From a bacterium (GTDB lineage: Bacteria; Verrucomicrobiota; Verrucomicrobiae; Limisphaerales; J093), in contig JAKCAB010000395.1 of assembly GCA_021839785.1 (NCBI GenBank), positions 1 to 15,701 of the forward strand: a stretch of DNA of 15,701 nucleotides, in the 5' to 3' direction. The translations under genes were made by a program, and so were the position numbers. The notes beneath the pieces were generated by a model. The model was not told where the DNA came from. It ran no database searches and worked only from the letters and a program-made list of their open reading frames with translations. Shown one piece after another: positions 1 through 7,075 of the stretch; position 1 is the first letter of the stretch; the number at the start of each line of letters is the position of its first letter.

Positions 1-509
1 TGGTGGTGGATCTGAGCAAGCTGGAGCCAACCGTGGCCTGCCATCCCGATCCGGGCCAGCGCAAGAAAGCGAAGGAGTTGGGCGCCATCAAACTTGACCG
101 CGCGTACGTCGGCTCCTGCACGGGCGGCAAGACCAGCGACTTCATCGAATTTGCCCGCGTCGTCCGCGGCCGGAAAGTGGTCATCGACACGTTCGGCGTG
201 CCGGCGACGCCGGAGATCGTGCACGATTTGCAGGCCACGCGTTGGGGCGACAAGACGATCTGGCAGATCCTGGTCGAAGCGGGCGTGCAGATGACCGAAA
301 ACGCGGGCTGTGCGGCGTGTCTGGGCGGGCCGGTGGACACGTTCGGTCGGATGAACCAGGCCGCGCTCAAATGCATCAGCGCCACCAACCGCAATTTCCC
401 CGGCCGCATGGGCCACAAGGAATCGCAAGTGTTCCTCGCCTCGCCGGCCACGGTGGGAGCCAGCGCGCTCACGGGCCGGATCACCGATCCGCGCGAGTAC
501 GTGGCCTGA
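1..509 (+). CDS. leuC: LeuC-type 3-isopropylmalate dehydratase large subunit (aconitase superfamily), C-terminal part
   Basis: Only the last ~168 codons are present; the frame is open to the left edge, so the GTG at position 3 is not the real start. LeuC with LeuD isomerises 2-isopropylmalate to 3-isopropylmalate in leucine synthesis in the cytoplasm. All three 4Fe-4S cysteine positions of the aconitase superfamily are visible: one in VGSCTGG (residue 39 of the visible part) and two in NAGCAACLGG (103 and 106). The substrate-site signature TNRNFPGRMG and the C-terminal LASPATVGASALTGRITDP block follow. The wording is closer to the LeuC/homoaconitase (HACN) branch than to aconitase A or B. Homoaconitase or another HACN-type hydratase cannot be excluded from this part alone. 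No leuD follows: the next gene is an acetyltransferase after a 153-bp gap. Confidence 0.85.
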   Translation, partial: VVDLSKLEPTVACHPDPGQRKKAKELGAIKLDRAYVGSCTGGKTSDFIEFARVVRGRKVVIDTFGVPATPEIVHDLQATRWGDKTIWQILVEAGVQMTENAGCAACLGGPVDTFGRMNQAALKCISATNRNFPGRMGHKESQVFLASPATVGASALTGRITDPREYVA

Positions 510-662
510 TCCGTTCTTGGAAGCCAACTCACATCGTTTGCGTTTGAATGCCGAATGCCGGTGGTGCCGACGTTCTGTGGGCGGGGCAGCAAACTGGCGT
601 TGCGCGCCACGATCCAAAACCAGCGGCTGGGCGGGCCGTTCTTTGCGTGCGATCTTGACGCC

Positions 663-1076
663 ATGATCACCTATCGGTTGGGCAACGCCCTCGATGTGGA
701 CGTTGTGGTCGAATTGTACCGCGCCTCAACGCTCGGGGAGCGCCGGCCCGTGGACGATCGCGACCGCATGGCGCGGATGTTGCGCGAGGCGAACCTGGTG
801 GTCACGGCCTGGGAGGGCGAGCAAATGGTGGGCATCGCGCGGTCGCTGAGCGACTTCACCTACGTGACCTACCTTTCCGATCTCGCGGTGCACGTCGGTT
901 GGCAACGGCGCGGCATTGGCCGCGAACTGATCCGGCGGACGCGCGAACTGGCGGGCGCGAAGGCGACCGTGATCCTGTTGGCGGCGCCCGCGGCCACGGA
1001 ATACTATCCGCGACTCGGTTTCACCCGGCACGAGCAGGCCTGGATTCTCGGTCCGGGCGATCAACTCAAGACCTGA
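663..1076 (+). CDS. GNAT-family N-acetyltransferase
   Basis: A 137-aa protein with the GNAT fold signature. The acetyl-CoA pyrophosphate-binding motif A reads QRRGIG (residues 81-86), preceded by the strand YLSDLAVHVGW and followed by an amphipathic helix. A late YYPRLGF segment (115-121) is typical of GNAT motif B. It should transfer an acetyl group from acetyl-CoA to an unknown amine substrate in the cytoplasm. The frame is open upstream to an ATG at 555, but those 36 extra residues do not resemble the family, while from the ATG at 663 the protein starts directly in the usual first strand (MITYRLGNA). No Shine-Dalgarno is seen. It is the last plus-strand gene and converges on the minus-strand lipoprotein gene. 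The substrate cannot be deduced. Confidence 0.85.
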   Translation: MITYRLGNALDVDVVVELYRASTLGERRPVDDRDRMARMLREANLVVTAWEGEQMVGIARSLSDFTYVTYLSDLAVHVGWQRRGIGRELIRRTRELAGAKATVILLAAPAATEYYPRLGFTRHEQAWILGPGDQLKT

Positions 1077-1166
1077 CCGAAGGCGTGGATTGCGGGCGGC
1101 GCAACGAAGTAAACGACGGGAGGCATTACTTCGCCGCAGGGAGCAGTCTGGTGGATTCGATCGGAC

Positions 1167-1204
1167 CAAAAGAAATCCCGCGCCATCAAACCACCGGCGC
1201 GGGG
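1167..1204 (-). terminator. Rho-independent terminator of the coiled-coil/lipoprotein pair
   Basis: An 8-bp perfect GC stem (1177-1184 CCCGCGCC with 1196-1203 GGCGCGGG) encloses an 11-nt loop. Read on the minus strand it is followed at once by ATTTCTTTT (1176-1168). It sits about 40 bp past the lipoprotein stop. In the plus direction no T-run follows, so it should act on minus-strand transcripts only. Confidence 0.75.
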
Positions 1205-1242
1205 AGCGTCTGAACCGCAAGCAGCCAGGCCGAGCGGCGTGG

Positions 1243-1422
1243 CTAGCGGCCTTCCATCATGCCGGCCGGCAAGCCGTTTTCCCAGCTCTTGGGGGCATTC
1301 CACGGGCGCTCGGAAAGGTTGTCCGAATCGGCCGTGGAGGCGCAACCGGCGGCGAAGCCCAAGAGGCCGAGGGCCACCAAGAGCAGGTAATACCGGCGAA
1401 AGAAGCGGGTTACCGTCGCCAT
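1243..1422 (-). CDS. Small lipoprotein of unknown function
   Basis: A 59-aa product with a basic N-terminus (MATVTRFFRRYY), a hydrophobic stretch LLLVALGLLGFAAG, and Cys at a lipobox-like AAGC, as in a type II signal peptide. The mature part is only about 35 residues and ends in a Trp/Pro-rich segment (SERPWNAPKSWENGLPAGMMEGR in two parts). I have the impression this tail recurs in Verrucomicrobiota proteins, but this is memory, not a search. The ATG at 1422 lies one base after the stop of the upstream coiled-coil gene, so translation is probably coupled. The frame can be extended to 1446, but that would put residues MATKCSSD before a normal signal peptide and overlap the upstream gene. Function unknown; predicted to be anchored to a periplasm-facing membrane leaflet. 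Confidence 0.7.
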   Translation of the reverse strand: MATVTRFFRRYYLLLVALGLLGFAAGCASTADSDNLSERPWNAPKSWENGLPAGMMEGR

Positions 1423-1423
1423 G

Positions 1424-2179
1424 TCACTTGAGCACTTCGTCGCCAACCTTCACGTCCACCTGTTTCCATTCGGACATCACGTTGGCGATGGATTGGTTGT
1501 CCTCGACCTTGGCAATCTTCACCTTGGCCACGAGCTTGCCGTCGCGGTTGACGAGCAACTCGCCGCGTTCGACGGCGCCTTCCTTGCGGCCCAAGTCGAG
1601 CACTACAAAGTCCCACTGCGGATCCACGGCCAGCACCTTGCCGTTGCGGGTCAGCTTCATGTCGGGCGGCAGATCCCGACCGCCTTCGTAAACGTCCAAC
1701 CGCGCCTTGGTTTGCTGGTATTGCGAGAGCAACAGCTTGTTCTCCGAAGTCATGGCGGCTAGCGCTTCCTTCGCGCGCTCCAGCGCGACCAAACGCGAGC
1801 TGACCTCTTCAACCGGAATGGCCAGGGCCCTCCAAGCAGTCAGACTGCGGTTTGCGTCCGTGAGTTCCCCCTTGGCCTTGTTCAACTCCGTTTCGTTCTT
1901 GTCGGCGCGGGCCTGCTGGGTGTTCGCCCGCGCGGTCTGGGCATCCAGTTGCTCCTTGGTGCTGGCCAGGTCCCGGTCGAGCTTGTCCGCGCGCTCGTTG
2001 GCGGCCTTGGCATCCGCCGAGGCCTTGCGCTCCGCTTCCTGCGAGGCGGTAAGTTGAGTCCGGGTGTCATGCAGATCGGACTGGAGACCACCGATTTTGG
2101 TGGCCAACTGCATGTGGCTGACGACGAACGTGGCAATGCCGGCCACAATGGCGACGATCAGGCTGATTCGCTGGAGCAT
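1424..2179 (-). CDS. Membrane-anchored coiled-coil protein with C-terminal beta-rich domain
   Basis: A 251-aa protein of unknown function. Residues 4-22 form one transmembrane helix without a clear cleavage site, so it is probably an inner-membrane anchor with the rest in the periplasm. Residues ~28-165 are a long Ala/Glu/Lys/Arg/Gln-rich coiled coil with heptad-like spacing. Residues ~178-251 look like a small beta domain: VDPQWDFVVLDLGRKEGA, then GELLVNRDGKLVAKVKI and a final VKVGDEVL. This pattern of a 'G...G' strand pair followed by a closing V-GD-V resembles the C-terminal domain of FlgT and, more loosely, the beta domains of MreC. I would not assign either function. It is followed immediately by the small lipoprotein gene, and the two share a candidate promoter and terminator, which suggests a joint envelope role. 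Confidence 0.75.
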   Translation of the reverse strand: MLQRISLIVAIVAGIATFVVSHMQLATKIGGLQSDLHDTRTQLTASQEAERKASADAKAANERADKLDRDLASTKEQLDAQTARANTQQARADKNETELNKAKGELTDANRSLTAWRALAIPVEEVSSRLVALERAKEALAAMTSENKLLLSQYQQTKARLDVYEGGRDLPPDMKLTRNGKVLAVDPQWDFVVLDLGRKEGAVERGELLVNRDGKLVAKVKIAKVEDNQSIANVMSEWKQVDVKVGDEVLK

Positions 2180-2742
2180 GGTACTAAATCGTTAAGCGTC
2201 TAAACTCTTTGGCAGCTTATTGCCGCCTTTGCCGGTGTCAACGCTGGTTTCCTGCGTCGAGAGCAACGCGCTTGCCCGCCGCTTGGTGGGGAACCAGCAC
2301 GGCATGTGAGGCTTGAAATGGAATGGCGGATCCGGTCAGCCCCCAACGCTTGCGGGCGACGCGGCTGGCAAGCTGGCCAGGAGGGCAGACGCAGACCCGC
2401 CTCCATAAGCGATCGACAGAAAACTGGGTCTCTGCCGATGACCGGCTGACTGGACTGCGACCATTCCGCAAACTCAGACATGCAGTCTCCGAGAAAGCAA
2501 GATGGGTGCCGGTCGCTGGGCGGCTCGGATGCATCCGTCGTTGAGGACGATTCCCCGCGCGCTCCGCGTCCGCTTCGGAACCAAGACCTTGGCTCGAATT
2601 CAGTCCGATAGGCGATCGCCTTGCCGGTCGTGCCGCCAACTGGCGTTAACCGCCAGCGCGGGTTTCGCGTTTCCGCAAGCCAAGTGGCTAACGGTGCCTG
2701 CGGACAGGGCGGACTGGAGTGGAGCCGACCTCGCGGCCGAGA
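2180..2742. other. 563-bp intergenic stretch without a convincing gene
   Basis: Only short open frames occur here (for example 2238-2639 and 2200-2481 minus, 2323-2544 plus). Their products are Arg/Pro/Ser-rich and lack any domain. The left end carries the candidate promoter of the coiled-coil gene. The segment 2526-2656 holds three palindromes: perfect 12-mers at 2526-2537 (CGGATGCATCCG) and 2610-2621 (AGGCGATCGCCT), and 6-bp arms around a 5-nt loop at 2640-2656. No T-run follows any of them, so none is a good terminator for pilT. An unrecognised RNA or a decayed gene is possible. Confidence 0.5.
2214..2241 (-). promoter_or_regulatory. Candidate sigma70-type promoter for the coiled-coil/lipoprotein pair
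   Basis: On the minus strand a perfect -35 TTGACA (2241-2236) is followed after 16 bp by TAAGCT (2219-2214), a weak -10. The start codon is at 2179, leaving a leader of about 28 nt. The leader shows no Shine-Dalgarno sequence. Confidence 0.45.
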
Positions 2743-3831
2743 TCAGCTCAGGATGCGGCGGGCCTCGTCGAGGAAGATGCCCTTGAAGTTCATCTCCAAG
2801 GCCTGCGGATTGCTCGCCTTGGACAGCGCTTCCTTCTCGCTCACCTTGCCTTGCTTCACGAGGTTGAAGAGCGCCTGGTTGAAGTTTTGCATGCCGTCGT
2901 CGGTGCCGATCTCGATCGCCGCGGAGAGCTTTTCGGTGCGGTTTTCCTCGATCAGTTTCCGGACGGTGGGGGTGTTGATCATGATCTCCAAGGCCGGCGT
3001 CATGCCGCCGCCGATCTTGTTGACCATGCGCTGGCAGACCACGCCGCGCAGGGTGGCGGCCAGTTGGCGGCGCATCTGGTCGCGTTCGTCGGGCTTGAAG
3101 AAGTCCAAGATGCGCCCCACCGACTGGGCGGCGTTCGTGGTGTGAATGGTCGAGAGCACCAGGTGCCCGGTGTCGGCGGCGTTCATGGCGGCCATGAAGC
3201 TGGTGGCGTCGCGCATTTCGCCGATCATGATGATGTCCGGATCCTGTCGCAAAATGTGCTTCAGGCCCATCGAAAACGACAGCGAATCCAGCCCGATCTC
3301 GCGCTGTTCGATGATCGACTGGTTGTCGTCGAACACGTATTCGATCGGGTCCTCGAGCGTGACCATGTGCTTTTTGAAATTGGCGTTGATGTGCTCGATC
3401 ATCGCCGCGAGCGTGGTCGATTTGCCGCAGCCGGTGGAACCGGCCACCAGGAGGATGCCGCGGGGCGATTCGGCCAGGTTCTTGAGGATCGGCAGCAGGC
3501 CCAGTTCCTCGAAGCTGGGCACCTTGACCTTCACGTAGCGCATGGCCAGGCACCACTGGCCTTTCTGTTGAAACACGTTCGTCCGGAACCGGCCGATGCC
3601 GGGGACGGCGTACGAGAAGTCCACCTCGCGGTCCGATTCCAGGCGCTTCTTCGCGTGCTTGGGCACGATCGTTTCCACCACTTTGTCCACCCACTCGGTG
3701 GTGGGCGTGGGCGCTTCGATCGCCACCAGTTGGCGGTTGATGCGGAAGACGAGCGGCCCGTCGATTTTGACATGAACGTCCGACGCACCGCCCTCCACGG
3801 CGGTTTGCAAAATTCGATGAAAAAGTTCCAT
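2743..3831 (-). CDS. pilT: Type IV pilus retraction ATPase PilT
   Basis: A 362-aa hexameric secretion-ATPase-family protein that powers pilus disassembly at the inner-membrane base of type IV pili (twitching, DNA uptake, adhesion). The N-terminal PAS-like domain (~1-100) starts MELFHRILQTAVEGGASDVH, as in PilT. Walker A is GSTGCGKST (131-139). The Asp box lies around TLEDPIEYVF (158-167). Walker B is IIMIGEMRD (200-208) and the His box is TGHLVLSTIHTTNA (221-234). The C-terminal segment NTPTVRKLIEEN (286-297) corresponds to the PilT-specific AIRNLIRE motif, modified here. Length is normal for PilT. A PilU paralogue cannot be ruled out, but the close match of the motifs favours PilT. It starts 16 bp after the pilZ-like gene, probably in one transcript. 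No pilin or assembly genes are nearby. Confidence 0.93.
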   Translation of the reverse strand: MELFHRILQTAVEGGASDVHVKIDGPLVFRINRQLVAIEAPTPTTEWVDKVVETIVPKHAKKRLESDREVDFSYAVPGIGRFRTNVFQQKGQWCLAMRYVKVKVPSFEELGLLPILKNLAESPRGILLVAGSTGCGKSTTLAAMIEHINANFKKHMVTLEDPIEYVFDDNQSIIEQREIGLDSLSFSMGLKHILRQDPDIIMIGEMRDATSFMAAMNAADTGHLVLSTIHTTNAAQSVGRILDFFKPDERDQMRRQLAATLRGVVCQRMVNKIGGGMTPALEIMINTPTVRKLIEENRTEKLSAAIEIGTDDGMQNFNQALFNLVKQGKVSEKEALSKASNPQALEMNFKGIFLDEARRILS

Positions 3832-3847
3832 GTACGACGCGGGAGAT

Positions 3848-4174
3848 TTAGCTGGCGGAAGCCGTGGCGAGGCGTTGCAGGCGTTGTTGGGCCTGCGCCG
3901 AAAGGTCGAGGAGCAACAGCGAAATCACATATCCGGAGTTCGGATTGCCGGTGCAGTCCACCACCACGCCCTTGCCTTGGAGCGGGCGACCGGCGACGGG
4001 CGAGCGCAGATCCATCGTGACCTCGGCCCACATGGGCAACGGCGACGGGGACAGGAATTCAACCCCATTGCGGCGGATGACAACTTCGCTCTCGGAAAGG
4101 TGCAAGCGGGTGGATTCGGCGTCGAGGGACGGCGGGTGGAAGGGGTTGGCCGTGTCTAATTTGCTCGTCGTCAT
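3848..4174 (-). CDS. PilZ-like domain protein
   Basis: A 108-aa soluble protein. Residues ~24-100 follow the PilZ beta-barrel pattern: NGVEFLSPSPLPMWAEVTMDL, then GKGVVVDCTGNPNSGYVISLLLLDLS, then a closing helix AQAQQRLQRLA. The usual c-di-GMP-binding motif RxxxR is not evident and the (D/N)xSxxG box is missing. If it is PilZ it may not bind c-di-GMP, like the non-binding PilZ proteins that act through protein partners in type IV pilus systems. It sits directly upstream of pilT (16 bp), which supports a role in pilus control. It is the first gene after a candidate promoter. Assignment is by pattern and neighbourhood; sequence identity to known PilZ proteins was not measured. Confidence 0.6.
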   Translation of the reverse strand: MTTSKLDTANPFHPPSLDAESTRLHLSESEVVIRRNGVEFLSPSPLPMWAEVTMDLRSPVAGRPLQGKGVVVDCTGNPNSGYVISLLLLDLSAQAQQRLQRLATASAS

Positions 4175-4187
4175 AAGCGATGGACAG

Positions 4188-4215
4188 AAGTTAACACAGA
4201 CCCCATTTGCGTCAA
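4188..4215 (-). promoter_or_regulatory. Candidate promoter for pilZ-like/pilT
   Basis: On the minus strand TTGACG (4215-4210), 16-bp spacer, TAACTT (4193-4188), 13 bp before the ATG at 4174. The -35 is one base off consensus and the -10 is weak. Its spacing and layout match the candidate promoter at 2214-2241. It lies just past the fabH stop, so pilT need not depend on the coaD-fabH transcript. Confidence 0.4.
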
Positions 4216-4225
4216 TGATCGGACT

Positions 4226-5263
4226 TCACCACTCGATCACCGCCGCCCCCCAGGTGAAGCCGGCGCCGAAGACGATAAGCAGGATCAGATCCCCGCGGTT
4301 AACCCGCCCCGCGGAAACCGCCTCGTCCAGCGCGATGGCCACCGAAGCGGCGGAGGTGTTGCCGTACCGGTCCAGATTTTTGAACACCTGCTCGGGTCGC
4401 GCGCCCAGGCGCTCGCCGACCGCGTCGATGATCCGCTGGTTCGCCTGGTGAGGAATGACGAGGGAAATCTGGGAAATGTCCAGTTCGCACCGCGCCAGCG
4501 CTTCCTTGGCGGCGGCGTGCATCGCCTGAACGGCATTCTTGAACGTCTCTTTGCCGTCCATGCGAATGAAGTGCTGCCGTCCGCCCACCGAATCCGCCGT
4601 GGCCGGCACGCGGCTGCCGCCGGCCGGCACGCACAGGACGTTGCCTTTGCTGCCATCGGCGCCCATGCACACGGTCAGGAGCCCGTGCGAGCCGGGGCGG
4701 TTCTGCAGCACGGCGGCCCCCGCGCCATCGCCGAAAAGCACGCAGGTGTTCCGGTCGGTCCAGTCCACGATGCTGGTGAGTTTCTCCGCGCCAATGACCA
4801 GCACGGTGTCGTAGCTGCGGGACATGATGAATTGCTGGCCGATTTCCAGGGCGTAAATAAAACCGGAACAGGCCGCCTCCACGTCGAAGGCCGCGGCGCG
4901 GCGAGCGCCGATCTTTTCCTGCACGAGGCACGACGTGGACGGGAACGGCATGTCCGGCGTCACCGTGGCGGTGATGATCAAATCCACCCGGTCGGACGGA
5001 ATCGCGGCCCGCGCCAGGGCCAGCCGGGCAGCTTCCGCGGCCAAGTCGGAAGTCGCCTGTTCCGGGGCAGCCACGCGCCGCTCGCGGATGCCCGTGCGGG
5101 TGACGATCCACTCGTCCGACGTGTCCACCATCCCGGAAAGATCGTGGTTGGTCAGCACCCGGGGCGGGACGTAGGCGCCCACCGAGATGATCGAGCAAGA
5201 GCGACCTTGAAAGCCATATTGTGCGCGGGGATTCCGGAAACGCTTCGCGGTGGGAGGAGTCAT
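4226..5263 (-). CDS. fabH: Beta-ketoacyl-ACP synthase III
   Basis: A 345-aa thiolase-fold enzyme that condenses acetyl-CoA (or another acyl-CoA) with malonyl-ACP to start type II fatty acid synthesis. The catalytic triad is complete: Cys132 in EAACSGFIYAL, His272 in VIPHQANQRIID, and Asn302 in YGNTSAAS. Other family marks are TSDEWIVTRTGIRERR (48-63), the VLFGDGAGAAVL segment (175-186) and the C-terminal FGAGFTWGAAVIEW. An ATG at 5263 overlaps the plsX stop as ATGA, so translation is probably coupled. The frame continues to 5572, but that part overlaps plsX and has no family features. The ~24 residues before SIISVGAYVP are longer than usual, with no later ATG that would keep the full domain. 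Confidence 0.97.
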   Translation of the reverse strand: MTPPTAKRFRNPRAQYGFQGRSCSIISVGAYVPPRVLTNHDLSGMVDTSDEWIVTRTGIRERRVAAPEQATSDLAAEAARLALARAAIPSDRVDLIITATVTPDMPFPSTSCLVQEKIGARRAAAFDVEAACSGFIYALEIGQQFIMSRSYDTVLVIGAEKLTSIVDWTDRNTCVLFGDGAGAAVLQNRPGSHGLLTVCMGADGSKGNVLCVPAGGSRVPATADSVGGRQHFIRMDGKETFKNAVQAMHAAAKEALARCELDISQISLVIPHQANQRIIDAVGERLGARPEQVFKNLDRYGNTSAASVAIALDEAVSAGRVNRGDLILLIVFGAGFTWGAAVIEW

Positions 5264-6309
5264 GACATTGGTACAGGCGGCGTGCCCGGGTACGGTGCGG
5301 GCTTGAGCAGGCGTGCGGCGGCGGCAACGTCGCGCGTGATGATTTGGTTGACTCTGTGCTGGACTGCCCGCACCGCCTGGCCGATGGCGTTCATGATCGC
5401 CTGCGCGCGGGACGAGCCGTGAGCGATGACGACGTTGCCGTTCAAGCCCAGCAGGGGGGCGCCGCCGTGAGCCTCGGGATCCATGCGCAGCTTCATCGCG
5501 CGGAAGGCGCCTTTGGCCAGCAACGCGCCCAACTGCCGCTTCGGCGTCCGGCTCAATTCCTTGCGGAGCCACTTGAAAATGCTCGTCGCGAGGCTCTCAC
5601 AGGTCTTCAGGACGATGTTGCCGACGAACCCGTCGCACACGACCACGTCCACGCCGTTGTCGAAGAGGTCGTGGCCCTCGACGTTGCCGATGAAATTGAG
5701 GCGAAGCTGCTTGCAGAGTTTGAAGGTCTCCTGCGTCAGGTCGTTGCCTTTCAAGTCTTCGGTGCCAACGCTCAGGAGACCCACCCGCGGCCGGGCATAG
5801 CCGAGCACCTCGCGCGAATAGACGCTGCCCATGATGGCGAACTGGGCGAGGTGATGCGGGCGGCACTCGACGTTCGCGCCGGCGTCCACCAGCACGAAAT
5901 CGTTTTCTGGCGCGGGGATCACGGCGATGATGGCCGGTCGTTCCACGCCTTCGAGCGGACGGAGCTTGATCGTGGAAGCCGTGACGACGCCACCGGTGTT
6001 GCCCGGCGAGATGAGCGCTTCGGCGCGTCCGTTTTTGAGGAGTTCCACGGCGCGCACCACCGAGCTGTCCTTCTTGCGCCGGACGGCCAGCACCGGCTTT
6101 TCCTCCATGGTCAGCACCTCGGTGGCGTGGACGACCTCCAGCCGCGAATCGACCGGCGAAGCGGCACTCAGCGCCGCCTTGATCTCGGTCTGGTTGCCGA
6201 CCAGGAAAAGGGTGGAGATGGCCGGGAAGGCCCGCAAGGCGAGGCGCGCGCCATCCACCACGACCCCGCAGCCGTGGTCTCCCCCCATGACATCCACCGC
6301 AATACGCAT
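5260..6309 (-). CDS. plsX: Phosphate acyltransferase PlsX
   Basis: A 349-aa peripheral membrane enzyme that makes acyl-phosphate from acyl-ACP and phosphate, the first step of the PlsX/PlsY phosphatidic acid pathway. It begins with the family signature MRIAVDVMGGDHG (1-13). AVRRKKDSSVVRA, ALISPGNTGG, FVLVDAGANVECRP and VVCDGFVGNIVLKTCE are all conserved PlsX segments. Length is normal. The ATG at 6309 places the signature at the N-terminus; the frame runs on to 6357 but those 16 residues lie in the spacer after rpmF. It follows rpmF by 58 bp and overlaps fabH by ATGA, the classic rpmF-plsX-fabH order. Confidence 0.97.
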   Translation of the reverse strand: MRIAVDVMGGDHGCGVVVDGARLALRAFPAISTLFLVGNQTEIKAALSAASPVDSRLEVVHATEVLTMEEKPVLAVRRKKDSSVVRAVELLKNGRAEALISPGNTGGVVTASTIKLRPLEGVERPAIIAVIPAPENDFVLVDAGANVECRPHHLAQFAIMGSVYSREVLGYARPRVGLLSVGTEDLKGNDLTQETFKLCKQLRLNFIGNVEGHDLFDNGVDVVVCDGFVGNIVLKTCESLATSIFKWLRKELSRTPKRQLGALLAKGAFRAMKLRMDPEAHGGAPLLGLNGNVVIAHGSSRAQAIMNAIGQAVRAVQHRVNQIITRDVAAAARLLKPAPYPGTPPVPMS

Positions 6310-6367
6310 AAGCAACCGTCGCGCGGGGTGTTCTCCCGCGCGCGGCGCATCACCCAAGGAATTGCGA

Positions 6368-6556
6368 TCAGCCCGCCGCCTGGACGGTCAGCACCTGGCG
6401 CCCTTTGTAGTATCCGCACGCGGGGCAGGCCCGGTGCGGAATGTACGGCGCCGCGCACTGCGGGCAGGTGCCCACCTGCGGCACCTTGAGAACGCTGTTG
6501 TATGCCCGGCGCTGACGCTGCCGGCTATGCGACGGTTTTCGTTTTGGAACACCCAT
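6368..6556 (-). CDS. rpmF: 50S ribosomal protein L32
   Basis: A 62-aa basic protein with the L32 start MGVPKRKPSHSRQRQRRA and two CxxC pairs (Cys31/Cys34 in CPQC and Cys44/Cys47 in CPAC), so it is the zinc-binding (C+) form. It is a structural protein of the large ribosomal subunit. It starts 12 bp after yceD, and this is one of the few genes here with a Shine-Dalgarno-like GGAG, although only 4 nt before the ATG. Zinc-free paralogues can replace C+ ribosomal proteins in zinc limitation in some bacteria; none is seen in this window. Confidence 0.96.
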   Translation of the reverse strand: MGVPKRKPSHSRQRQRRAYNSVLKVPQVGTCPQCAAPYIPHRACPACGYYKGRQVLTVQAAG

Positions 6557-6568
6557 AAGACTCCGACA

Positions 6569-7057
6569 CTAAAGCTTCAATTGATCCAAAGCCGCCCACT
6601 CCGACAAGCGACCCGGCGGTTGACGGTTTACGCCTGGCTCCTGGATTTGACCCGGCGGCGCTGAAGGCAGGCCGCTACATCCGGGTTCACACAACGGATG
6701 TTGCGGAAGCGCGAGGACCATATCTTCGCGCAAATAAGGCGTCAAGTCCACGCACTCGTGACGGATGGCCACTTGATCCTCCCCCTCCAACGGCAGGTAC
6801 AAGGCGAGATCCTCGCGGACCAGCGCCTGCCGAAACTCCTTCAGACACCGCGCGCACGTGCAGGTGAGTTCGGTGCGCAGCGAGCCTTCCACGAAAATAC
6901 CCTTGCCCTGCTTGCGCACCGTCAGCGTGTAAGTCACGGGCGACGTGATTGCCAGCAACTCGTCGTGCGGATCGAGATCCCAATCCGCGGGCGCAATCCG
7001 GCCTTCCAGGCGCACTTCCTGTCGCGCTAATTGGGCGAGATGGACGAGGAGCGGCAT
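6569..7057 (-). CDS. yceD: YceD/DUF177 family protein
   Basis: A 162-aa member of the DUF177 family that is linked to rpmF across bacteria and, in plants and E. coli, to 23S rRNA accumulation. Characteristic parts are a first cysteine cluster CTCARCLKEF (Cys66, 68, 71), the acidic DLTPYLREDMVLALP segment (104-118), and HPLCEPGCSGL (120-130). The usual further Cys after 'GL' is replaced by Pro, and the C-terminal tail is Pro/Gln-rich, so the metal or fold details may differ. It starts 18 bp after coaD and ends 12 bp before rpmF, so an operon is likely. No Shine-Dalgarno precedes its ATG. Confidence 0.88.
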   Translation of the reverse strand: MPLLVHLAQLARQEVRLEGRIAPADWDLDPHDELLAITSPVTYTLTVRKQGKGIFVEGSLRTELTCTCARCLKEFRQALVREDLALYLPLEGEDQVAIRHECVDLTPYLREDMVLALPQHPLCEPGCSGLPSAPPGQIQEPGVNRQPPGRLSEWAALDQLKL

Positions 7058-7075
7058 GGCCGGGCGGGTTTGCCG

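Noticed and set aside
555..662. Longer start for the acetyltransferase
   Set aside because: The extra residues do not look like a GNAT N-terminus; the ATG at 663 begins the first strand.
2200..2639. Minus-strand frames of 93 and 133 codons in the intergenic stretch
   Set aside because: Arg/Ser/Pro-rich products without domains, in two frames over the same bases; compatible with chance in GC-rich DNA.
2719..4020. 433-codon plus-strand frame opposite pilT
   Set aside because: His/Asp/Gly-rich shadow product; pilT on the other strand has all family motifs.
5264..5572. Longer N-terminus for FabH
   Set aside because: Overlaps plsX by more than 300 bp and lacks family sequence; the ATGA junction at 5263 is the natural start.
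4448..6489. Long plus-strand frames opposite fabH and plsX
   Set aside because: Low-complexity His/Arg/Gly-rich products, overlapping two certain enzymes.
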